Of a stretch of 35,967 nucleotides of DNA, positions 31,363 through 35,967 are shown piece after piece. The translations under genes were made by a program, and so were the position numbers. Numbering within the stretch: position 1 is the stretch's first letter; every line of letters starts with the position of its first letter. This DNA comes from Flavobacteriales bacterium. GTDB taxonomy: Bacteria; Bacteroidota; Bacteroidia; Flavobacteriales_D; Parvicellaceae. The stretch spans positions 1-35,967 of the forward strand of contig JADHMB010000013.1 of NCBI GenBank assembly GCA_016780365.1, given 5' to 3'. Under the pieces are notes generated by a model. It was given only the letters and a program-made list of their open reading frames with translations. It did no database searches and was not told the origin of the DNA.

Positions 31363-32226
31363 TTAAATTTTGAGTTTTTCTAGTTCTTTCAAGCTCGATA
31401 AGTAAAAGCTTTCCGATTCTCGTGCAAACTTACTGCTTTTATAAGAATCCACAAAAGTATAATAAGATTTAATAGTTTCTTCAAATCTTTCTATTTTTTT
31501 TGAGTCGATACTATTTGAAGCATACAAATAGTTAGATTTTAATATCAGAAAGAGTATTTCTTCCTTAAAATTGGTGTTTGGAAATTCAGAAATTGTAGTA
31601 TTTAAAGCAATGGTAGCAGACCTGTATTTTTCCATTTTATAATAAAGTTTTCCCTTTTCAAAACTTTTTAATTCTAGTCTGTTTCTTAAATCACTAACCA
31701 TTTTATTACAACTATCTAATAGATAGCTATTGGGGTATTTGCTCATAAATAGTTGAAATTCATCGATTGCTTTATAACTTTCTGATTGGTCTAAATAATA
31801 ATCTGGAGAGTTCTTCATAAGACAAATAGCAGAATTAAAAGCACATTCTTCCACTCTTGAACTTTGAGGAAAGTTTTTTACAAATCTTTTAAAATAATAC
31901 CCAGCAAGATAGTAATCCCCCATGCAATATTGATTTTTTGCATAGTAATAATATACATCTTCCCCTTTACTAGTCATTCTAAAATAAGACATTAATTCTT
32001 CTAGAAGTGGCAAGGATTTGTAACACTGGTTATTTTCATAGTACTCCAGAGCTTTTTCATACTTTAAATTATAGTCTGTTCCTTTCAAAATTTTGTTGTA
32101 ATCAGAACAAGACAACATTGTTAAAAAAACAAAGGTTGTAATAAAAGCAAGTAGAGGAATACCATTATTTAACTTGGATAAAAGCTTAAGTGAACGTTCA
32201 AAATATTTTTCTCTTTGGTGACTCAA
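31363..32226 (-). CDS. bamD: Outer-membrane assembly lipoprotein BamD
   Basis: 287 residues, TPR lipoprotein of the BAM complex, which folds beta barrels into the outer membrane. The lipobox is LTMLSC with Cys40 the lipidation site, followed by SDYNKILKGTDYNLKYEKA. About five TPR units follow (YYENNQCYKSLPLLEELMSY; YYLAGYYFKRFVKNFPQSSR; AIDEFQLFMSKYPNSYLLD; KYRSATIALNTTISEFPNTN), typical of BamD. The start is TTG: no ATG lies between it and the lipobox, except one too close to the Cys, so the leader is unusually long (39 residues). A -7 box ends 13 bases upstream of the TTG, in agreement with this start. It is the first gene of the bamD-rpoZ-coaBC-DUF4835-dapA run. Confidence 0.9.
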   Translation of the reverse strand: MSHQREKYFERSLKLLSKLNNGIPLLAFITTFVFLTMLSCSDYNKILKGTDYNLKYEKALEYYENNQCYKSLPLLEELMSYFRMTSKGEDVYYYYAKNQYCMGDYYLAGYYFKRFVKNFPQSSRVEECAFNSAICLMKNSPDYYLDQSESYKAIDEFQLFMSKYPNSYLLDSCNKMVSDLRNRLELKSFEKGKLYYKMEKYRSATIALNTTISEFPNTNFKEEILFLILKSNYLYASNSIDSKKIERFEETIKSYYTFVDSYKSSKFARESESFYLSSLKELEKLKI

Positions 32227-32239
32227 ATTAAATTTTTTT

Positions 32240-32247
32240 CAAATATA
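32240..32247 (-). promoter_or_regulatory. -7 box upstream of bamD
   Basis: TATATTTG on the minus strand (32247-32240) matches TAnnTTTG exactly; no TTG is seen at the -33 distance. It would serve the whole bamD-to-dapA run. Confidence 0.4.
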
Positions 32248-32288
32248 GGTTTCTTTGTTATAATTGGAAGGAAATAATTGTTGGAATA

Positions 32289-33524
32289 CTAAGTATAAAA
32301 TATATAAGCTAAGAAAATGGAGGAAACAATCCCCACAAAATCAGCAATTAACCCTACGGAAGCAGCGTAGCGAATTTTTTTAATTTTTACAGAACCAAAA
32401 TAAACTGCTAAAATATAAAAGGTTGTATCAGAGCAACCTTGAAAAGTTGAAGCAAGTCTTCCAACAAAAGACTCTACACCATTGGTTTGGAAAATTTCTA
32501 GCATCAGTGCTCTTGCTGCAGGTCCGCTAAAAGGTTTCATAAAAGCAACAGGGAGAGAATCTATAAACTCTAAAGAATTTACTCCAACAAATACCAGAAC
32601 ATACTCAATTCCACTAAATAGAGATTGCATTGCACCTGAAGTTCTAAAAAGAGAAACAGCCGCAAGAATAGCAATAACATAAGGCAGAATACTAAGTGCA
32701 ATATCAAATCCACTTTTTGCCCCTTCTACAAAGCTTTCATAAACATTGATTTTTTTCACAAAACCATAAATCACAAAACCAGTAATGGTGATAAGTAATA
32801 TAAAATTTCCCACAAATGAGGATATGAAATTAACAGAATCTGGAGAGTAGATACACCAAGCAAGTAAGCCAAAAATAAGAAAACTTAATCCTCCGATGTA
32901 GGCGAAAATAACTCTATCAAAAAGATTTATTTTTTGTTTGATTGCAACAAGAATCAAGCCTGTTAAAGTAGCAAAAAAAGTAGCAAATAAAATTGGTAAA
33001 AAAACTATAGTTGGGTCAGTTGCTCCGTCTGCCATTGCTCGATAGCCAATAATACTTACAGGAATTATGGTTAAACCAGATGTATTTAAAACTAAAAACA
33101 TAATTTGAGCATTGCTAGCGGTATCTTTAGATGGGTTTAAATCTTGTAAAAGTTTTATAGCTTTTAGACCTATGGGAGTTGCAGCATTGTCTAAACCTAA
33201 CATATTGGCACTATAATTCAGCATTATAGCACCTGAAGCTGGATGTCCCTTTGGAATTTCAGGAAATAATCTAGAAAAAAGAGGAGAAACAAACCAAGAT
33301 AGAGAAGAAACAATTCCTGCTTGTTCTCCGATGTTCATCACCCCCATCCAAAGGCAAAGAGCACCAGTGAGGTAAATAACCATTTCAAAACCATTTTTTA
33401 CACTTTCAAAAAGATTTTCCACCAAGAGTTTAAAAATGTCAAAATCATGAAAAATAAATGCTTTTCCACAGGCCATAATCATAGCTATGGCAATTAAAGC
33501 CACCCAAATTCTATTCAGTAACAT
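32289..33524 (-). CDS. SpmA-SpmB fusion, nucleoside-recognition (Gate) membrane protein
   Basis: 411-residue polytopic membrane protein in which spore-maturation-type SpmA and SpmB halves are fused. The SpmA half carries NYSANMLGLDNAATPIGLKA (near 102-121) preceded by FPEIPKGHPASGAI; the SpmB half (from about residue 215) carries LPVAFMKPFSGPAARALMLE and the closing TFQGCSDTTFYILAVYFG. About ten hydrophobic helices are visible. In Bacillus, SpmA and SpmB act with a D,D-carboxypeptidase in spore core dehydration; in non-sporulating Bacteroidota the role is unknown. The start overlaps by 14 bases the end of the M15 carboxypeptidase gene, so the two are translationally coupled. The alternative name, nucleoside recognition domain protein, describes the same fold. 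Confidence 0.9.
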   Translation of the reverse strand: MLLNRIWVALIAIAMIMACGKAFIFHDFDIFKLLVENLFESVKNGFEMVIYLTGALCLWMGVMNIGEQAGIVSSLSWFVSPLFSRLFPEIPKGHPASGAIMLNYSANMLGLDNAATPIGLKAIKLLQDLNPSKDTASNAQIMFLVLNTSGLTIIPVSIIGYRAMADGATDPTIVFLPILFATFFATLTGLILVAIKQKINLFDRVIFAYIGGLSFLIFGLLAWCIYSPDSVNFISSFVGNFILLITITGFVIYGFVKKINVYESFVEGAKSGFDIALSILPYVIAILAAVSLFRTSGAMQSLFSGIEYVLVFVGVNSLEFIDSLPVAFMKPFSGPAARALMLEIFQTNGVESFVGRLASTFQGCSDTTFYILAVYFGSVKIKKIRYAASVGLIADFVGIVSSIFLAYIFYT

Positions 33525-34365
33525 TTATTATTTTTTTAAAATCAGTATTTATTCCGTTAACAAAGTTTTTAATTACATCTACCTTTGGATGACAAGCAAA
33601 CTTAGATCCTTTGAAAGAGGAAATATTCTCACAATTAATATATTCATTGAATTGAATTAAAAATTGCTCGGATATTGGCATATAAGACCAATGCCATTTT
33701 TCCATTTTATATCCAGTTCTTTTGGTCTCTTCTTGGTTATCGTAAGTCATGTGAAAACCATATTTAGAAGCATTTTCAACCAACCAATCGAATATTTTTT
33801 TACCCTCACCTATTTCGAAATAACTGTTTTCTAAATTGTTTAAATCTATATCCGTTCCCCAGTGGTGTCTAGAGGTTGAAGGCATGGAGCTGTATTTCAT
33901 AATCTCTTTTACTGCGGAAATACTATCCATTTTTAGGATGTTTTTAGCCCATTTTCTATCCCAAATATATTTTTGATGGTTGAAACTTCTTGTTCCGGAA
34001 ATTATTACAAGTTTTATACCATCTTTAAGGGCAGCATTGTACATTTGATCAAACTTTAGCAATACTTCATTTCTAAGGTAAATTGTTTTTGAAGAGTATT
34101 TAGAACTTACAATACTAAAATTACTGTCTTTTTTATAATCGAATTTTCCAAGTAAAATATTTTTTTCAATTTTTTCAAAATTTTTCGGTTTTACAGTTTT
34201 TTTGGTACTAGAATTCCCAAATGATGCGGTTTGTAGTAAAATATCTTTGTTTTCAAGAGTTTTTAATTCTGAACTTTGAACGACTTTTGCTAAACTTTTA
34301 GACTCGTTTTCGTTGTTGCAGGACAACAAAAAAACAGAAAGAAAACAGGCAATTAATTTACTCAT
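33511..34365 (-). CDS. Lipoprotein M15-family D,D-carboxypeptidase (VanY type)
   Basis: 284 residues. A lipoprotein signal (KLIACFLSVFLLSC, Cys16) anchors it in the envelope. The peptidase domain (from about residue 70) has the M15 signature SxHxxGxxxD as Ser165-Arg-His167-His-Trp-Gly170-x3-Asp174, and the closing E-x-W-H as Glu222-Lys-Trp-His225. His167, Asp174 and His225 should bind zinc, and Glu222 act in catalysis. SGTRSFNHQ near 123-131 is the usual substrate-site block. The enzyme should trim terminal D-alanine from peptidoglycan stems. A long disordered linker (residues 17-70, Ser/Lys/Glu) joins anchor and domain. The 14-base overlap with the SpmAB fusion ties the two. D,L- versus D,D-specificity is not readable from sequence. 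Confidence 0.92.
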   Translation of the reverse strand: MSKLIACFLSVFLLSCNNENESKSLAKVVQSSELKTLENKDILLQTASFGNSSTKKTVKPKNFEKIEKNILLGKFDYKKDSNFSIVSSKYSSKTIYLRNEVLLKFDQMYNAALKDGIKLVIISGTRSFNHQKYIWDRKWAKNILKMDSISAVKEIMKYSSMPSTSRHHWGTDIDLNNLENSYFEIGEGKKIFDWLVENASKYGFHMTYDNQEETKRTGYKMEKWHWSYMPISEQFLIQFNEYINCENISSFKGSKFACHPKVDVIKNFVNGINTDFKKIINVTE

Positions 34366-34439
34366 TTAACAAGTTATTGTTTTAAGATAAGTACAAGATA
34401 TTTTAATTCTGTAAAAGATTTATACAATTTGAAAAGTCA

Positions 34440-34454
34440 ATTCTAATATAGAAT
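34440..34454. promoter_or_regulatory. Palindrome 1 upstream of the alpha-oxoamine synthase gene
   Basis: ATTCTA (34440-34445), spacer ATA, TAGAAT (34449-34454): perfect six-base arms. The same arms recur at 34563-34575, so it may be half of an operator pair. Confidence 0.35.
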
Positions 34455-34549
34455 TATATTCCTAATAATATTTAAGATAATTGATAAAGTATGTGAATAG
34501 ATATGTTAATAAAACTAAAACAAAAGTTCTAAAAGCGATTAAAGTGTTA

Positions 34550-34557
34550 TAATTTTG
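34550..34557 (+). promoter_or_regulatory. -7 box upstream of the alpha-oxoamine synthase gene
   Basis: TAATTTTG matches TAnnTTTG exactly, 25 bases before the ATG at 34583. No -33 TTG is visible at normal spacing. The predicted transcript start falls at about 34564, inside palindrome 2. Confidence 0.4.
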
Positions 34558-34562
34558 GCAAA

Positions 34563-34575
34563 ATTCTATTAGAAT
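34563..34575. promoter_or_regulatory. Palindrome 2 at the predicted transcript start
   Basis: ATTCTA (34563-34568), one T, TAGAAT (34570-34575), the same arms as at 34440-34454. It lies between the -7 box and the ATG, a place where a bound repressor would block transcription. This is by-eye evidence only. Confidence 0.4.
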
Positions 34576-34582
34576 AAGTATT

Positions 34583-35836
34583 ATGAAGGATATTTTTGAC
34601 AAAATAAAAAACAACAGAGGTCCCTTGGGACAACATGCTAAAGAATCTCATGGATACTTTACATTCCCAAAGTTAGAAGGAGATATTGCTCCGAGAATGT
34701 TTTTTAAAGGAAAAGAAGTACTTACATGGAGTATTAATAATTATCTAGGTTTGTCCAACCACCCAGAAGTAAGAGAAGCAGATGCTGAAGCTTCCAAAAA
34801 ATGGGGACTTGGTTACCCAATGGGTGCTAGAATGATGTCTGGTCAAACTAGCGAACATGAAAAGTTAGAAAGAGAACTTGCTGACTTTATGGACATGGAC
34901 GCGTGTTACTTATTGAATTTTGGTTATCAAGGTTGTATGTCTACTATAGAAGCATTGGTAGATAGAAACGATGTTATAGTTTACGATAGTGAATCTCATG
35001 CTTGTATGGTAGATGGTGTTAGACTTCACCAGGGAAAAAGAAAAGTATTTCTTCACAACGACATGGAAAGTTTTGAAAAACAAATGACTGTTGCCACTAA
35101 AATAGCAACCCAGACTGGAGGTGGAATATTAGTAGTAACAGAAGGTGTTTTTGGAATGAGTGGTGACCAGGGAAAACTTAAAGAAATAATAGAGTATAGA
35201 AAATCTGGAAAGTTCAACTTCCGAATTTTTGTAGACGATGCGCATGGGTTTGGAACTCTTGGTGAAAAAGGACAAGGTGCAGGCGAAGAGCAAGGTATTC
35301 AAGATGAAATAGATGTTTTATTTGGAACATTTGCAAAATCTATGGCAAGCGTAGGAGCTTTTGTTTGTAGCACAGATGATGTTATTAATTATTTAGCATA
35401 CAATATGAGGTCTCAAATATTTGCTAAATCACTTCCTATGCCACTAGTGGTTGGTGGATTGAAAAGATTAGAATTACTAAAAGCCAAAGAACAAAAAGAC
35501 AAACTTTGGGAAATTGCCAATGCCTTACAATCGGGACTTAAAAGTTCTGGTTTTAATTTAGGCAACACCAATTCGTGTGTAACTCCTGTTATGCTTAGTG
35601 GAACTTTGGGAGAGGCTACTAAATTAACATTTGATTTGAGAGAAAATTATGGACTTTTCTGTTCCATTGTTGTTTATCCTGTGGTTCCTAAAGACGTTAT
35701 TTTATTAAGATTAATTCCAACTGCTTCTCACTCTTTGGAAGATGTTGAATATACCATTAGTACATTTAATAAAATCAAAACCAAATTAGATGCTGGTGAA
35801 TACCATTCCGATAAGGTATTAGACACCAATGCTTAA
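34583..35836 (+). CDS. Alpha-oxoamine synthase, serine palmitoyltransferase or cysteate acyltransferase type
   Basis: 417-residue PLP-dependent fold-type I enzyme condensing an amino acid with an acyl-CoA or acyl-ACP. The PLP lysine is Lys252 in FGTFAKSMASVGAFV, which has the TF[SA]KS form of serine palmitoyltransferase, not the TLGKALGG form of glycine C-acetyltransferase. The cofactor Asp-Asp-Ala-His block is VDDAHGFGTLGEKGQGAGEE (217 onward, Asp218/Asp219, His221), and WSINNYLGLSNHPEV plus GARMMSGQTSEHEKLE are family anchors. Length is close to the roughly 400-420 of bacterial SPT. Product: a sphingoid base (from serine) or the capnine base of sulfonolipids (from cysteate), both known in Bacteroidota. 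Motifs by eye do not separate the two. It is monocistronic. Confidence 0.85.
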   Translation: MKDIFDKIKNNRGPLGQHAKESHGYFTFPKLEGDIAPRMFFKGKEVLTWSINNYLGLSNHPEVREADAEASKKWGLGYPMGARMMSGQTSEHEKLERELADFMDMDACYLLNFGYQGCMSTIEALVDRNDVIVYDSESHACMVDGVRLHQGKRKVFLHNDMESFEKQMTVATKIATQTGGGILVVTEGVFGMSGDQGKLKEIIEYRKSGKFNFRIFVDDAHGFGTLGEKGQGAGEEQGIQDEIDVLFGTFAKSMASVGAFVCSTDDVINYLAYNMRSQIFAKSLPMPLVVGGLKRLELLKAKEQKDKLWEIANALQSGLKSSGFNLGNTNSCVTPVMLSGTLGEATKLTFDLRENYGLFCSIVVYPVVPKDVILLRLIPTASHSLEDVEYTISTFNKIKTKLDAGEYHSDKVLDTNA

Positions 35837-35967
35837 GATTAATTAGTTAAACTTAGAGGCAAACGTTCAGCTATTAGTATTAGCAAACGGAAAGATGCTA
35901 TTGTTTACAGGTTTTGTTGTAATTAGTTTTTAATAAATTTTGAATAAAGATATTGATCTCCTGATTT

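Noticed and set aside
35837-35967. Possible start of another gene at the window end (TTG at 35940-35942 followed by NKDIDLLI)
   Set aside because: Only nine codons are visible, the start is not ATG and no promoter is convincing. A direct repeat GCAAACG in this stretch is too short to mean much. No tRNA-like fold was found here.
1-35967. Defence islands, prophage, integrases, toxin-antitoxin pairs and biosynthetic clusters
   Set aside because: All identifiable genes are core metabolism, envelope or secretion genes of uniform composition, and no transposase, recombinase, reverse transcriptase or nuclease motif was found in any frame examined.

Overview
The window reads as chromosomal core DNA of a low-GC member of the Bacteroidota, most likely a marine Flavobacteriales. 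The evidence is type IX secretion parts (a PorP/SprF-family protein, a DUF4835/PorD-type protein, one type-A and one type-B secretion-signal protein), a BshA for bacillithiol, a fused E1 alpha/beta 2-oxoacid dehydrogenase, the Bacteroidota form of RNA polymerase omega, a lysine/alanine-rich S1 protein, and several -7 boxes of the Bacteroidota type (TAnnTTTG). I see no phage, IS element, CRISPR array, rRNA or tRNA. Genes are packed tightly and no gene-free stretch exceeds 300 bases.

Layout. 1-3141 (+): a serine operon, serC (5' end outside the window), serA and a DUF1015 gene, separated by 1-2 bases. 3138-4349 (-): sucC, which shares its stop tetranucleotide with DUF1015. 4473-5123 (+): a LolD-like ATPase, convergent with a PorP/SprF gene (5120-6139, -). 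6324-9630: fadD (+) facing a methylcrotonyl-CoA-carboxylase-type beta subunit (-). 9724-12950: bshA (+) facing a large type-B T9SS cargo protein (-). 13154-16848 (+): fused E1, an outer-membrane-type protein and a DUF2279 protein, followed by a TerC-family membrane protein and an unrecognised two-helix membrane protein (to 18479). 18476-19561 (-): single-domain GH3/NagZ-type hexosaminidase. 19687-22862 (+): type-A T9SS protein, a structured AT-rich stretch ending in an orphan terminator, a TlpA-like thioredoxin, and a DUF1573 protein. 22929-25949 (-): sucD, then rpsA further upstream with its own promoter and terminator. 26126-28028 (+): ribD and a DMT transporter. 28030-32226 (-): bamD, rpoZ, coaBC, DUF4835 and dapA in one run. 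32289-34365 (-): a lipoprotein M15 D,D-carboxypeptidase overlapping a SpmA-SpmB fusion. 34583-35836 (+): an alpha-oxoamine synthase of the serine palmitoyltransferase/cysteate acyltransferase type.

How they work together. Most genes are central metabolism and envelope biogenesis: serine synthesis, the TCA succinyl-CoA step (sucC and sucD split by about 18.6 kb), branched-chain 2-oxoacid and leucine/fatty-acid metabolism, lipoprotein sorting, outer-membrane assembly, T9SS secretion, peptidoglycan trimming and recycling, and sphingolipid or sulfonolipid base synthesis. No obviously new multi-gene system is visible. The best leads are (1) the M15 carboxypeptidase/SpmAB pair, which parallels the dacB-spmA-spmB operon of spore formers with a non-homologous carboxypeptidase, (2) DUF1015 locked into the serine operon, (3) a possible structured RNA at 20527-20690, and (4) twin palindromes around the promoter of the lipid-base synthase. 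All functions are inferred from sequence motifs read by eye; no database search was run.
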